Assembly (NCBI GenBank): GCA_007741555.1
Contig: CP036526.1
Location: forward strand, 6,809,719-6,873,718
DNA length: 64,000 bases
Origin: Stieleria marina
Lineage (GTDB): Bacteria; Planctomycetota; Planctomycetia; Pirellulales; Pirellulaceae
Direction of reading: 5' to 3'
The notes below the pieces were generated by a model, which saw only the letters and a program-made list of their open reading frames with translations, was not told the DNA's origin and did no database searches. Positions 19,277 through 29,381 of the stretch are shown here, piece after piece. Every line of letters starts with the position of its first letter. Position 1 is the stretch's first letter. The position numbers were made by a program, and so were the translations under genes.

Positions 19277-20668
19277 TCACGCCAGCGAAGTTGGCTCCGC
19301 TTGAAGCGATGGCTGGTCAGGCGGAAGCGTTTTTTCGACCACGGCTGCGCCGACACTGTCTCCAAACGTGTTGACGGCGGTGCGGAAACGATCGAGCAGC
19401 CAATCCACCGTAAGAATCAATCCCACGTATTCTACCGGCAGCCCGACTGCATTGAGCACGATCAACATCGTGACCAGACCGGCTTCGGGGATGCCGGCTG
19501 CACCGATCGCAGCCAGTGTTGCCGTCACGGCGATGGTGACTTGCTGAAAGAAATCCAAATCGATTCCGATTGCCTGTGCGATAAAGATCGCCGCCGCTGC
19601 CTCATACAACGCGGTCCCGTCCATATTAATCGTCGCCCCCAACGGAATCACAAACTCGCTGGATCGCTTGGAGATGCCTGCTTGCTCAGTGCATTCCATC
19701 GTGACTGGCAAAGTCGCAGAGGAGCTGGCGGTGGAAAAAGCCGTTAGCAGTGCCTGTGACATCGCCATCATGTAGCGATAGGGATTTTCACGACGAACGA
19801 TCCAGTAGATCAAAGGCAACACAATCAACGCATGTATGCCAAGACCGAGCACGACGGTGCCAAAGTACCAGCCAATTTGCGATAGTTCTTCCAGAAATTT
19901 GCCCTCGGATTGGGCTTTTCCAAAACGCGCGGCGACCAAACAGAAAATTCCCAACGGAGCAACATTCATCAGCAACATCACGAATCGCATCAGGGCGTTG
20001 TTCGCCTGTTGAATCAGTTGCGTGATGCTGCTTACTTCGTCGTGCATCGTTGTCAGCATCGCCCCAAAAATGATCGCAAAGACAATGATCGGCAGCAGTT
20101 GCGTTTCAGCGGCAGCAACAAAAAGATTGTCGGTGACTAGCATCAACAACAGATTTTTGAAGATCGTTCCAACACTGGGCGTTTCCGACTCACCGCTCGG
20201 CAGGTCGCCAAACACGCTGGTCACTTCGTCTTTGGTTAGCCCTGACAGTTCCATCAGCGACTCGGTCATTCTCTCTTTGGGTGCCCCAACAACAATGCCC
20301 GAGTATTGCTCCAAGACTGACGGATCAACCGTGCCGACTCCTGGCTTGATAACGTTTACAACCACTAGGCCAATGAGCACTGCCAAGATCGTTGTACAAA
20401 GGTAGTACCCAATCGCGGCCGCCCCCGGCTTGCCAAGTTTACGAACGTCACCGAGCCCCAAGATCCCGCTCAAGACGGAAGTAAACACAAGCGGCACCAC
20501 AATCATTTTAAGTAGCCGCAGAAAGAGTTCTCCGCCGACTTCGACGGACTCCGCGACATGAGGTGCCGCCAGTGCCAAAGCGATAGCCCCGACGATCGCA
20601 GCACAAATAAAGTACGTTAGCAGCGAACTGTGCGGCTTGGAGACATCGGAGCTTGACGAATTGGACAT
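19277..20668 (-). CDS. Dicarboxylate/amino acid:cation symporter (DAACS / SDF family)
   Basis: A 463-residue transporter of GltP/DctA type. It carries the family motifs LLKMIVVPLVFTSVLSGI, the serine-rich re-entrant loop AFSTASSSATLPVTMEC, the TM7 motif ATINMDGTALYEA and the HP2 region ATLAAIGAAGIPEAGLVTM. These line the substrate and Na+/H+ sites of glutamate, aspartate and C4-dicarboxylate carriers. Eight helices and two hairpins are expected in the cytoplasmic membrane. The ATG at 20668 gives the full N-terminus. It is divergent from the HTTM gene. Confidence 0.93.
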   Translation of the reverse strand: MSNSSSSDVSKPHSSLLTYFICAAIVGAIALALAAPHVAESVEVGGELFLRLLKMIVVPLVFTSVLSGILGLGDVRKLGKPGAAAIGYYLCTTILAVLIGLVVVNVIKPGVGTVDPSVLEQYSGIVVGAPKERMTESLMELSGLTKDEVTSVFGDLPSGESETPSVGTIFKNLLLMLVTDNLFVAAAETQLLPIIVFAIIFGAMLTTMHDEVSSITQLIQQANNALMRFVMLLMNVAPLGIFCLVAARFGKAQSEGKFLEELSQIGWYFGTVVLGLGIHALIVLPLIYWIVRRENPYRYMMAMSQALLTAFSTASSSATLPVTMECTEQAGISKRSSEFVIPLGATINMDGTALYEAAAAIFIAQAIGIDLDFFQQVTIAVTATLAAIGAAGIPEAGLVTMLIVLNAVGLPVEYVGLILTVDWLLDRFRTAVNTFGDSVGAAVVEKTLPPDQPSLQAEPTSLA

Positions 20669-20832
20669 GGCGATTCAGGCACTGGGTTAGATTGGTTGTC
20701 CTAACTAATCTACCGGTTTGCTGATGCAAATTGATCCGTGAGATCCGAAAATCAACGTTGCCAATCCGGTCGACGCTAAACACAATCAAAACATCCTCTC
20801 CTTCGACCTCCACTTCGTACCGTATCCGCCGA

Positions 20833-22461
20833 ATGTCCACTTCGAACGAGACAACCCACCTCAACAGACCGCTTCGAGAACGACTATTCGACGATATCGA
20901 TTCACTCGTTCTGGTTTATGTACGTGTTGGGATCGGTATCGCGATCTATTTCTGGGCATGGTTCTACACGCATCCTGTCGACTACGACGGCGAAATGCTG
21001 CCTCTGTACGACCCTGTTTTTATGAAACCGCGTTTCTTGTTTAAGTACGCCGGATTTGAGTGGGTCAAATTGTGGCCAGGCAATGGCATGGGCTGGCATT
21101 TTTTCATCACCAAAGTCGCTGCCATCACACTGGCGATCGGTTTTTTGACTCGATTATCGGGAGCGGTGCTATGCGGGGCGATCGCTTACGTGCTGTTAGT
21201 GGAGCGGCAAATCTACCTGAATCACTACTACCTACTCTCCTGCCTGGCCGGGTTGATGCTCTTTTTGCCAGCCGGTCGCCGACTGTCCGTCGATTCGTTT
21301 TTAGGTATCGAACACAAATCACAGGTTTTTAAGCGCTGGCAGTTCTGGTTATTGAGATTCCAAGTGGGAATTCCCTACGTCTATGGCGCGATCGCCAAGA
21401 TGAATTCAGATTGGCTGGCCGGCCAGCCAGCAGGCATTTACTTGGAGCAAAACCGTGACGTCGGGCTAGTTGATGCGTACCTGCAGATCCCCGGTGCTGT
21501 CTTGATGTTCGCGTGGGGTGGACTGCTGTATGACTTGTTGGTTGTCCCCATGTTGATGTATCGAAAGACGCGTTGGCTGGCCATTGCGATGTCAATTGTC
21601 TTCCACGTGACCAATTCGCAAATCTTCAACATTGGAGTTTTCCCGTGGTTCATGCTGATCGCAATTGTCGTGTTCTTTCCGGAGGACAGCATTGCAAAAC
21701 TGACTCATAGTACCCGGGCAATGGCCAAGGTTTGGCTGTCGAAATATTCCGACACGTCGTTGAGCTATCGCCAAGCATTTCAGTCAATCCAAAAGAACGA
21801 ACACCCTGATCCATTGAAACTGGGTGATCAGGGCGCAAGCAGCATGACGCTGTTTGCAAAATGCGGCTTCGCCATGGCAATCGTGTACGTGAGCGTGCAG
21901 CTGATCCTGCCGTTGAGGCATTGGGTATTGCCAGGCAATCCGGCTTGGAACGAGCGTGGACATCGATTTGCTTGGCGAATGATGCTTCGCAACAAAACCG
22001 TGTTGACTACCTTCAAAGTTGTCGCGCCCGACGGAAGCTATCAATTTTTTCCGTCAACGGTCGTGATGACCCACTATCAATCTAGTCGTGCCGAAAGAAT
22101 CCCCGAACTGATGCGTCAAGCCGCCGTTGAGCTGAAGAAGATGGCGAAGCAGACGGGTGTCGACAATGCAAAGGTCTACTGCCTTTGCTTGACTTCGCTC
22201 AACGGACGCCGCCCTAGGCCGATTATCGATACAAACATTGACTTGGCGTCGGCAAAGCGAGGTTGGCTGGTTGATGACTGGGTACTGCAGAACCATGGTC
22301 CGTTGCCCAGACAAACTTGGGATCGGGACAAGACAAAATGGTGGCGTCAGTTGGTATTACCAGAGCAATTCAAACAACTCGAGATGCGAAATCCCAGCGA
22401 ATTGGAAGCGTTCGTGGAGCAGCAGCGCCAACAAGCCTTGCGTCACAACTCGACCAAGTGA
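20833..22461 (+). CDS. HTTM (vitamin-K-dependent gamma-carboxylase-like) membrane protein
   Basis: A 542-residue protein with about six helices in the first 330 residues. It matches the HTTM/VKGC family: an RVGIGIAIYFWAWFY helix, the conserved YLNHYYLLSCLAGLMLFLPA helix and PYVYGAIAKMNSDWL, the lysine region linked to the human carboxylase active site. A soluble C-terminal domain (about 380-542) follows. In animals the enzyme carboxylates glutamate; bacterial relatives have no proven substrate. The ATG at 20833 (MSTSNETT) is preferred over an open frame from 20731. A bidirectional terminator lies just downstream. Confidence 0.87.
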   Translation: MSTSNETTHLNRPLRERLFDDIDSLVLVYVRVGIGIAIYFWAWFYTHPVDYDGEMLPLYDPVFMKPRFLFKYAGFEWVKLWPGNGMGWHFFITKVAAITLAIGFLTRLSGAVLCGAIAYVLLVERQIYLNHYYLLSCLAGLMLFLPAGRRLSVDSFLGIEHKSQVFKRWQFWLLRFQVGIPYVYGAIAKMNSDWLAGQPAGIYLEQNRDVGLVDAYLQIPGAVLMFAWGGLLYDLLVVPMLMYRKTRWLAIAMSIVFHVTNSQIFNIGVFPWFMLIAIVVFFPEDSIAKLTHSTRAMAKVWLSKYSDTSLSYRQAFQSIQKNEHPDPLKLGDQGASSMTLFAKCGFAMAIVYVSVQLILPLRHWVLPGNPAWNERGHRFAWRMMLRNKTVLTTFKVVAPDGSYQFFPSTVVMTHYQSSRAERIPELMRQAAVELKKMAKQTGVDNAKVYCLCLTSLNGRRPRPIIDTNIDLASAKRGWLVDDWVLQNHGPLPRQTWDRDKTKWWRQLVLPEQFKQLEMRNPSELEAFVEQQRQQALRHNSTK

Positions 22462-22470
22462 TGTTGCCAT

Positions 22471-22513
22471 AAAAAAACGCCCGATGATCCTTGGCAGGAA
22501 CACCGGGCGTTTT
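22471..22513. terminator. Bidirectional rho-independent terminator
   Basis: An AAAACGCCCG arm pairs with CGGGCGTTTT, with a further inner stem TCCT/AGGA around a TTGGC loop. There is a T run on both strands (seven on the minus strand, four on the plus). It lies between the convergent HTTM and Wza-like genes and can serve both. Confidence 0.88.
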
Positions 22514-22538
22514 CTAATTCAGTTTGTTCAAACGCTGG

Positions 22539-23897
22539 CTAGTTGTTTCGCAGCAGAGCTTGGACCCCGTAGGTGAAGAATGCACCCAGACCGAAGTTCA
22601 ACAACTCTTCTTCGCACTTGTACTGCAGGATCAAAGTGTCACCAGCTTGAATCAGAGGCCGTTGACGCGGATCGTTGATGGCGGACGTCAAATCCACCTC
22701 GATCGCAACTTGTCCGTTGCACTGCGTCTTTCGCAGGATGTAAAGTTTTCCAGGAGGTACCTGGCCAACGTTTCCGGCAATGCCTCCGCCACCTGAGCTT
22801 GTTTGTCCGTACGCTCCTGTGCCAGCCAAGGCCATCGCACCCAATACGTCCAGGTCGTAGTCACGAGGCAGTGGAAACTCACCACCATTTAGCAAACCAC
22901 CGGTGTAAAACACTTCTGTTTCACGAGATTCGATATAGACGATGTCGCCGTCCTGAAGTTCGATGTCTCGTTCAGTAATCTGAGGCACTTCGCCTGGCGG
23001 CAGTCGAAGGGGAATCCGTAGGATCGAAGGATCTTCTGGAAGTTCTGGTGGGCACACGCAGGGGTCAAGCATGGCCGCTTCACGTTGGCGGTAAAACTGC
23101 TCCATGAACTGAGCACGCATGCGTTGATCCGCACGACTGGCTCGCAAAACTTTGACTTGGTTCTTGGCATTCAAACCGGGCAAACCGCCGGTTTCGACCA
23201 AGGCGTGCAAGATATCGTTTTGATAGGCCTTGAGTTTTACCAATCCGCCCGAAGCACTACGGTCGCTGCCGCCCCGAATGAACTGAGCTGCAAGATTCGC
23301 TGTGTTGAGTCCTTGAGATCCGTTCCCTGCCGTGTCTTCACGAACGACGATCACATCAACCGTGCGTTCTTGAATAATCGTGACGATCGGGCGAGCTTTC
23401 TCGGGACGCAAGATATCGTTGTCGATATAGGCATCGCGAATCGCATCGCGAACCTGCTCCAGTGTCAGACCATCGACGTTCAGCGGCTCAATCAGCGGTA
23501 GGGCCAACGTTCCGTCATCCTGAACCGCGATTGGGTATCCGATCGAAGGTGGCAAAGTGCTTTCCTTGTCAGGAAAGTTTACCGGAGGCGGCTCGGGTGG
23601 CGTATTGGGCGGATTGAAAGGCAAAACGCCTTCGATGTAGACGCCCAGAATGTCACCGTTGCTGATCAGATAGTCGCGTGGCGGTTCTAGCGACAGCAGC
23701 GAAATATCGACAGGCACCAAATCGTTTTTGGGTTCCGCGAAGAACTCTTGCGGCAAACGGTTTGCAGGAACACCATCGATTGGCTGTGTCAGTGTCGAAC
23801 AACCTGTCGCAGCCGTCACGACAATGCCTGCGGCAACAGCCTTGAGTGCTGACCGAAGGGCGTCGATCGCTCGGTAGTTTGTTAAAGATTTCGTCAT
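22539..23897 (-). CDS. Wza-like polysaccharide export lipoprotein (SLBB/Poly_export)
   Basis: A 452-residue outer-membrane lipoprotein. The signal peptide ends in a lipobox at TAATGCSTL. A Poly_export domain follows (DYLISNGDILGVYIEGVLP, DGTLALPLIEPLNVDGLTLEQV), then soluble-ligand-binding (SLBB) segments (GGLPGLNAKNQVKVLRA; VEVFYTGGLLNGGEF-type strand). A Pro-rich insert with PPNTPPEPPPVNFP is found near residue 100. It exports exopolysaccharide in the Wza manner, working with an inner-membrane co-polymerase not found here. The ATG at 23897 is the best signal-peptide start; the frame extends to 23948. Confidence 0.88.
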   Translation of the reverse strand: MTKSLTNYRAIDALRSALKAVAAGIVVTAATGCSTLTQPIDGVPANRLPQEFFAEPKNDLVPVDISLLSLEPPRDYLISNGDILGVYIEGVLPFNPPNTPPEPPPVNFPDKESTLPPSIGYPIAVQDDGTLALPLIEPLNVDGLTLEQVRDAIRDAYIDNDILRPEKARPIVTIIQERTVDVIVVREDTAGNGSQGLNTANLAAQFIRGGSDRSASGGLVKLKAYQNDILHALVETGGLPGLNAKNQVKVLRASRADQRMRAQFMEQFYRQREAAMLDPCVCPPELPEDPSILRIPLRLPPGEVPQITERDIELQDGDIVYIESRETEVFYTGGLLNGGEFPLPRDYDLDVLGAMALAGTGAYGQTSSGGGGIAGNVGQVPPGKLYILRKTQCNGQVAIEVDLTSAINDPRQRPLIQAGDTLILQYKCEEELLNFGLGAFFTYGVQALLRNN

Positions 23898-24074
23898 CCC
23901 TAAACTCGCTTCCTGAGAAGGCTCAAATGAGTAGCAAAGGTCACGCACTAAGCGATCTTCTGCCGCATGGTTCGTTTGCTCGAGAAGAGCAAGATTTCAA
24001 AGGGTCACATCAAAGCCGTTTTCAATCCGTGAAAGCGGCGTGGCAATTGTCTTTTCAACTCAGAGAGTTTTTGT

Positions 24075-25151
24075 TCACTCGAATGTAAAACGCAATTCTT
24101 CGTCTGCGTTCGCTGTTCGTGGCGAGTCAGGCTTGATCACTTCGACGGTTGGATCCGAATCGCTGTCGGCCGTGATTACAACGTGCACTTGATCGGAGCT
24201 CGTCGATTCGTAAGGCGGTTCGATGTACGGTGCGTCCACCCGAGATCGACCAACAGGCGAACTGGGATAGGGCGATCGGATGCTTGCCGAATCGTCATCC
24301 AATGGTGCGTCCAACGCTTCGCGGATCGCATCACTGATGTCTTTCGGTTGCGCCGGTGTATCGTCGAGATCCATCTCGTCGTTGACACGCTGGTCCATCG
24401 GACTATTGATCGCATCGTCGTCGGTCATGTCGGCTTCCTCGTCCGAATAGCCTGCATCGTCTCTCATAGGCTCATACGGATATCGCTGATTGCCAGATTT
24501 TGGCTCGCCGTAGAACGGATTCTCATCCTCATAGCGACCTTCGCTCGGTACGGGCGGTGGCACAAAAACAGCTTGACGTTGCTGTGGTGCATTGGCCCCC
24601 GACGGACGGATGTTGCTCCAACTGTTGACGCCGTCCTGTTCAGCAAGCTGAGCCCCCTGTGGATAGCCAGCAAACCAAGCGTTGACGGCGTTTTGGCCGT
24701 CCGCCGATTGGTATCGCCACCCCCAATAGCTCGACGGCGCAACCGAAGGCACACAACCGTTGCTGCCATCGGCAACATCCATGTAGCCTTGCATAAATCC
24801 AGCTTTAAAATCTCGCTGGTGCTTACGATTGGCAAAGCAGTGTTTTTGTTCGTGCCACGCTTTAGCAGCGAGTACCTGGTTGCGGTAGCCAATCATAAAA
24901 TTGTCGAGACAGTCATGCTGCTTTGCTATCCGGCAAGCACCGGATGTTAACGAGCAACCTGTCGCTGAAAATGCCATCGCAGCAACACAGGAAGCTGTGA
25001 TGATTTTGGCAAGCGAGCGAGACAACAATTTTCGTGATCGACGACTATATTTTGCGACACGCTTCCCTCGTACATCCGAGGAATTCGTTTCGTTCTTAGG
25101 TCGTTCTGAGTTTACTTGTGCGAAGATCGCACTGAGTGAACAAATCGCCAT
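24075..25151 (-). CDS. Planctomycete lipoprotein of unknown function
   Basis: A 358-residue protein. The N-terminal region of about 45 residues is unusually long and basic; then comes a hydrophobic stretch with the lipobox FSATGCSLT. A cysteine-containing conserved block follows (HDCLDNFMIGYRNQVLAAKAWHEQ, then RDFKAGFMQGYMDVADGSNGCVP), and the second half is acidic, Pro/Ser-rich and low in complexity. An AAGGGGG motif precedes the ATG at 25151. The 'lipobox + GFxxGY' block recurs beside polysaccharide export genes in planctomycetes as I recall them, so an envelope or EPS role is plausible. I do not recognise a named family. Confidence 0.68.
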   Translation of the reverse strand: MAICSLSAIFAQVNSERPKNETNSSDVRGKRVAKYSRRSRKLLSRSLAKIITASCVAAMAFSATGCSLTSGACRIAKQHDCLDNFMIGYRNQVLAAKAWHEQKHCFANRKHQRDFKAGFMQGYMDVADGSNGCVPSVAPSSYWGWRYQSADGQNAVNAWFAGYPQGAQLAEQDGVNSWSNIRPSGANAPQQRQAVFVPPPVPSEGRYEDENPFYGEPKSGNQRYPYEPMRDDAGYSDEEADMTDDDAINSPMDQRVNDEMDLDDTPAQPKDISDAIREALDAPLDDDSASIRSPYPSSPVGRSRVDAPYIEPPYESTSSDQVHVVITADSDSDPTVEVIKPDSPRTANADEELRFTFE

Positions 25152-25617
25152 GGGGCCCCCCTTGGCATCAACGGCATACGGTGGTTAGGTCGTGCAGGTT
25201 GTGCGGATGATGCCATTTGACATACCCGCTCAAGCCTATTTATCGCCGTATTGGTCGTGCGGAATTAACCAAAAGTGACGGAAAGAACATCTGTATCGCC
25301 TGCCACGCTTGGCGCGATCATGTTGATCATCCGCAATAACCGGTTCATACACCGTGATTTACTGAACAGTGCCCCTGCTAATGCGGTACAAACCTCACCC
25401 TCAACCTAATCAACTTTATTCCTTTGCTTTGCTTGGTTAGATGCCAACCGCTAGCCTCAAACCGGTAGGTCTCATCTATAGTTGAACGAGCGAAAGCTGC
25501 AAAAAGAGGCCTTTTCAGGATAATCTGTCGGTAACGCTCTTTTTTCTGCAGATGCCGTTGCGCGACGCGCATCGAAGCACTCATCAAGTCAAACTTTTCC
25601 CATCACTGCGCAGCAAA
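25152..25617. other. Divergent intergenic region between the lipoprotein and the WecA-like gene
   Basis: About 466 bases, AT-richer in parts than the neighbouring genes. No coding frame longer than a few tens of codons reads as protein; a frame open from 25552 is the 5' extension of the next gene. Promoters for the two outward-facing polysaccharide genes presumably lie here. I see no clear JUMPstart/ops element. Confidence 0.4.
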
Positions 25618-27195
25618 ATGGCATCGTTGATCGTTACTTCGGTGATTCTCTCACTCAGCTTGGCTTTGGTTCTGGTGCCGTTCGTACGGTTCACCGCTCG
25701 CAAAATCGGCATGGTTGATCGCCCAGATGCTGAGCGGAAACTACACCAAAAACCCGTGGCACTTGGCGGAGGCATTGCAGTCTTCGTGGCCGCCACTGCA
25801 TCGTTTGCTTTGACCGTCATCATCGACCGCTGGAATGGCACTGCAACACTCGGATACATGCAGCCGCAATGGCATATCCTGTACTTCGCTGCCGCATGCA
25901 TGCTTGCCGTTGGCCTAATCGACGATGTGTTCTCTCTGCGTGGTCGCCAAAAGCTTTTGATGCAGTGCCTGATCATTGCTGTGATTGTCGGAAGTGGCAC
26001 AATCATCGATTCGATTGGGCTCCTCGGATTTGAAATCGAACTAGGGGTTTTCGCTTTCCCAATCACAGTCCTTTGGCTCTTGATCGCCGTGAACGCGTTG
26101 AACTTGATCGACGGAGCCGACGGCATGGCGACGACTGCGGCAATCATTATTTGCGTTGGTCTTGGAGTACTTAGCCTCGCAGGAGGTGCCGCGCTCAACG
26201 CGGTCGTAGCATTCGGGCTCGCCGGTGCGTTACTGGGATTCCTTTGCTTCAACCGACCTCCCGCTACGATTTATTTGGGAGATGCAGGCAGCATGACCAT
26301 CGGGCTTTTGATCGGCGTGTTTGCGATCTGGAGCAGCGTCAAGGAATCAACAGTACTTGCATCCGCGCCGGTAGCCATTCTTGCCATTCCGCTTTTCGAT
26401 TCGTCCGCAGCCATTGTCAGACGCTGGTTAACCGGCCGAAGTTTGTACGCGACCGATCGTGGACACCTTCACCATTTACTGCAAGAAAAGTTTGGCCCCT
26501 ACGGCATGTTGCTGGTCGTTGCCGTGCTCTGTTCCTCTACCACGATTTTAGCCGTGCTGTCGGTTACCTTCGATCTCCCGTGGCTTGCCGCTGCTGGAGT
26601 CGCCGTGGTGTTGGGCGTGCTGGTTTACACTCGTTCGTTTGGGCACGCTGAATACCGTTTGGTGCTGGGGCGCGGAATGAATTTTGCGAAATCATTTGCA
26701 ACCCGTTCACACTCAGCAGACAACGCAAAGCTACACACCCGCATACCGATTCAGGGTTCAGGGAATTGGGATGCTGTTTGGGATCAATTGGTCGAGTTCG
26801 CCGAAAACCATGAACTAGCAAAAATTCGAATCGACTTGAACATTGCTTGGTTGCAAGAAGGCTATCACGCGACTTGGAAAAGTGTTCGACAGCCTGAAAA
26901 GGCGTTCAAGCTTGTCGTCAAGCTGCCCTTATTCACACGCCGTCAGAGCGATGGAGAACAAGCGAGCATCGGAATATTGGAGATCGTTGCACCGGCGATT
27001 GACAACACTGTTTACGAACGGATTGCTGACGTGAGCAACAAGCTTGTCGAACTCGTTCCTCAAATCGATGCGATCATCGTTGACCTTGAAGCAAACCAGT
27101 CCGCTAAACGAAAAGCGGTCGCTGCTCAACAGGATGGGCTCTCGCCCGTCGATAAAACAGCTCCGACGGATTCCATTCCGGTTTCGCACAGCTAA
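25618..27195 (+). CDS. WecA/MraY-family undecaprenyl-phosphate sugar-1-phosphate transferase with C-terminal extension
   Basis: About 525 residues. The polytopic core (1-340) has the family signatures: RPDAERKLHQKPVALGGG, GLIDDVFSLRGRQ (the DDxxD-type motif), NLIDGADGMA, YLGDAGSM and GHLHHLLQ. It transfers a sugar-1-phosphate from a UDP-sugar to undecaprenyl phosphate, the first committed step of exopolysaccharide or O-antigen synthesis. Residues about 345-525 are a soluble cytosolic extension absent from WecA, starting near YTRSFGHAEYRL. The ATG at 25618 fits the WecA N-terminus; an in-frame ATG lies at 25552. NusG-like and UGDH genes follow. Confidence 0.88.
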   Translation: MASLIVTSVILSLSLALVLVPFVRFTARKIGMVDRPDAERKLHQKPVALGGGIAVFVAATASFALTVIIDRWNGTATLGYMQPQWHILYFAAACMLAVGLIDDVFSLRGRQKLLMQCLIIAVIVGSGTIIDSIGLLGFEIELGVFAFPITVLWLLIAVNALNLIDGADGMATTAAIIICVGLGVLSLAGGAALNAVVAFGLAGALLGFLCFNRPPATIYLGDAGSMTIGLLIGVFAIWSSVKESTVLASAPVAILAIPLFDSSAAIVRRWLTGRSLYATDRGHLHHLLQEKFGPYGMLLVVAVLCSSTTILAVLSVTFDLPWLAAAGVAVVLGVLVYTRSFGHAEYRLVLGRGMNFAKSFATRSHSADNAKLHTRIPIQGSGNWDAVWDQLVEFAENHELAKIRIDLNIAWLQEGYHATWKSVRQPEKAFKLVVKLPLFTRRQSDGEQASIGILEIVAPAIDNTVYERIADVSNKLVELVPQIDAIIVDLEANQSAKRKAVAAQQDGLSPVDKTAPTDSIPVSHS

Positions 27196-27331
27196 ACCTT
27201 TCATGAATGGCTTTCGCTGCCTTGATAATCGCTTACTTATCGCAGACGCTGCTAAGCCTTGAGCCAAATGTTCAACCGTCGCATCATCCAGAAGTGCGGC
27301 AAATTCTCATCACAAGCTCTTCCAATCGTTC

Positions 27332-27895
27332 ATGCCGATCCTACCTCCCGAACCTGACTGTTATCCAGCGGACCTGCTCGAACTGATTCCGGAAGCTGAT
27401 CCTCCTTGCTGGCTTGCGTATACCAAGTCCCGTCAGGAGAAAAAGCTGATGCGAGAGCTACGTCACCTTGAAATTCACCATTACGGTCCTCAAGTAGCGC
27501 ATCGCCGCCGATCGCCTGCAGGCCGGGTGCGGACGACCTATGTCCCCTTATTCAATAACTATGTGTTCATTTTTGGTGACGAAAAAGCACGATATGGTGC
27601 TGTCTGCACTGGCGCAGTCACCAAAATAACAGCCATCACCGACGGGGAAAAACTAGTCTCTGACTTGATTCAGATACACAGTCTGATCAACCTAGGGGCT
27701 CCTCTGACAATCGAGAGTCGATTGCAACCTGGGCAGCGTGTCCGAGTCAAAACTGGCTCGTTTGCTGGATACGAAGGCATCGTCATTCAGCGGCATCAGG
27801 AGACCCGTCTTCTGGTTGCAGTCCAATTCATGGAACAGGGCGTGAGTGTGAAATTGGATGATTGTCAGCTTGAACCGCTAGAATTGCAGGTTTGA
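27332..27895 (+). CDS. NusG/RfaH-like transcription elongation factor
   Basis: A 187-residue protein. An NGN-like domain (about 25-110) reads CWLAYTKSRQEKKLMRELRHL, TTYVPLFNNYVFIFGD and GAVTKITAITDGE. A KOW domain (about 130-185) follows with PGQRVRVKTGSFAGYEGIVI. The composition and position between polysaccharide genes resemble RfaH/UpxY-type specialised NusG paralogues, which let polymerase read through long polysaccharide operons. Housekeeping NusG is usually next to secE/rplK, which is not the case here. Target and pausing element are not visible. It is 70 bases ahead of the UDP-glucose dehydrogenase gene. Confidence 0.85.
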   Translation: MPILPPEPDCYPADLLELIPEADPPCWLAYTKSRQEKKLMRELRHLEIHHYGPQVAHRRRSPAGRVRTTYVPLFNNYVFIFGDEKARYGAVCTGAVTKITAITDGEKLVSDLIQIHSLINLGAPLTIESRLQPGQRVRVKTGSFAGYEGIVIQRHQETRLLVAVQFMEQGVSVKLDDCQLEPLELQV

Positions 27896-27965
27896 ACTTT
27901 GATTGATTCTACTTCGCAATCGACCCACCCCACTGCTATTTCAACAAGCCAGCTATTGCAAAACC

Positions 27966-29381
27966 ATGCTTAAGAACCCATCCCCGATCGCTGTTAAGAA
28001 AATCTGTTGCATTGGCGCCGGTTATGTTGGTGGACCAACAATGGCGATGATCGCCAAACAATGCCCCCATATTCAGGTCACTGTTGTTGACATCAATCAA
28101 CAGCGCATCGACGAATGGAACTCCGAAGAGCTCCCTATCTACGAGCCTGGTTTGCACGAAATCGTCAGCGAATGTCGTGGCAAGAACCTGACATTCACGA
28201 CAGACGTCGACGAAACGATTCGCGACGCCGACATGGTGTTTATTTCCGTCAACACTCCCACCAAGACTTTTGGTGTCGGAGCAGGACGTGCAGCCAACCT
28301 TGAGTTTGTTGAAAAGTGTGCTCGGAAGATTGCCGAAGTTTCGATCGGGCACAAAATCGTTGTCGAAAAATCAACGTTGCCTGTTCGTACTGCAGAAGCC
28401 GTTAAGACGATTCTGTCCAATTCGACTACTGGGGCCTCATTTGATGTGCTCAGCAATCCGGAATTCTTGGCGGAAGGCACTGCCGTTGAAGATCTAATTT
28501 CGCCGGACCGAGTTTTGATCGGCGGCGAGAACGAAACCGCAATCAATGCGTTGGTAGAAGTCTACGCCAATTGGGTTCCGCGAGAGCGATTGCTGACGAC
28601 CAATCTGTGGAGCAGCGAACTATCGAAGTTAACGGCCAACGCATTTCTCGCTCAGAGAGTTTCTTCGATCAACGCAATCTCAGCCTTGTGTGAAGCGACC
28701 GGCGCCGATGTCGACGAAGTCTCGACAGCTATTGGAACCGATTCACGGATCGGCCCCAAGTTCCTGAAAGCATCGGTTGGTTTTGGAGGCAGCTGCTTTC
28801 AAAAAGACATTTTGAATCTTGTCTACCTCTGCGAGTACTTTGGTCTGCCAGAAGTTGCTCAGTACTGGGAACAGGTCGTCACGATGAACGATCATCAAAA
28901 ACAGCGTTTCGTCAACCGAATGGTGCGAACGATGTTCAACACGGTGTCTGACAAACGGATTGCGATTTGGGGATTTGCGTTCAAGAAAGACACAAATGAC
29001 ATTCGCGAATCTGCCGCGATCTATGTTTGCCGCGACTTGCTAATGGAAAAAGCCAAGCTGGCGATCTACGATCCTCAAGTCAAACCCGAGCAAATGCGAG
29101 CAGCGCTAGAAAGCGTCATGCAAGACGAGAACGGGGAACTCAACGCGATGAAGCGAGAACTACTCGACAACAACGTGCAGTACTGTGACAACGGAGCGGC
29201 AGCGGCTGACGATGCACATGCCATTGCGGTTCTGACAGAATGGGACGAATTCAAGGACTGTGATTTCGAGGCAATTCGCGACAGCATGAAACAGCCTGCG
29301 TTTGTGTTTGACGGTCGCAATCTGCTTAAACATGCCGATCTCTGTGACAAAGGATTCACCTACTTCGGCATTGGGTTCTGA
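27966..29381 (+). CDS. UDP-glucose 6-dehydrogenase, animal/plant-like type
   Basis: A 471-residue NAD-dependent enzyme that oxidises UDP-glucose to UDP-glucuronate. The Rossmann motif [14 protein letters not shown] opens the protein. The segments [53 protein letters not shown] and the catalytic-cysteine loop [10 protein letters not shown] are all present. By eye it matches the animal and plant enzyme very closely throughout, rather than the shorter bacterial Ugd. UDP-glucuronate would feed exopolysaccharide synthesis. The ATG at 27966 is chosen over an upstream TTG at 27903. Confidence 0.95.
   Translation: MLKNPSPIAVKKICCIGAGYVGGPTMAMIAKQCPHIQVTVVDINQQRIDEWNSEELPIYEPGLHEIVSECRGKNLTFTTDVDETIRDADMVFISVNTPTKTFGVGAGRAANLEFVEKCARKIAEVSIGHKIVVEKSTLPVRTAEAVKTILSNSTTGASFDVLSNPEFLAEGTAVEDLISPDRVLIGGENETAINALVEVYANWVPRERLLTTNLWSSELSKLTANAFLAQRVSSINAISALCEATGADVDEVSTAIGTDSRIGPKFLKASVGFGGSCFQKDILNLVYLCEYFGLPEVAQYWEQVVTMNDHQKQRFVNRMVRTMFNTVSDKRIAIWGFAFKKDTNDIRESAAIYVCRDLLMEKAKLAIYDPQVKPEQMRAALESVMQDENGELNAMKRELLDNNVQYCDNGAAAADDAHAIAVLTEWDEFKDCDFEAIRDSMKQPAFVFDGRNLLKHADLCDKGFTYFGIGF

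Noticed and set aside
24183-24950. A 255-codon plus-strand frame opposite the planctomycete lipoprotein
   Set aside because: The Arg/Val/Ile-rich product is typical of antisense readings; the minus strand has a ribosome site and lipobox.
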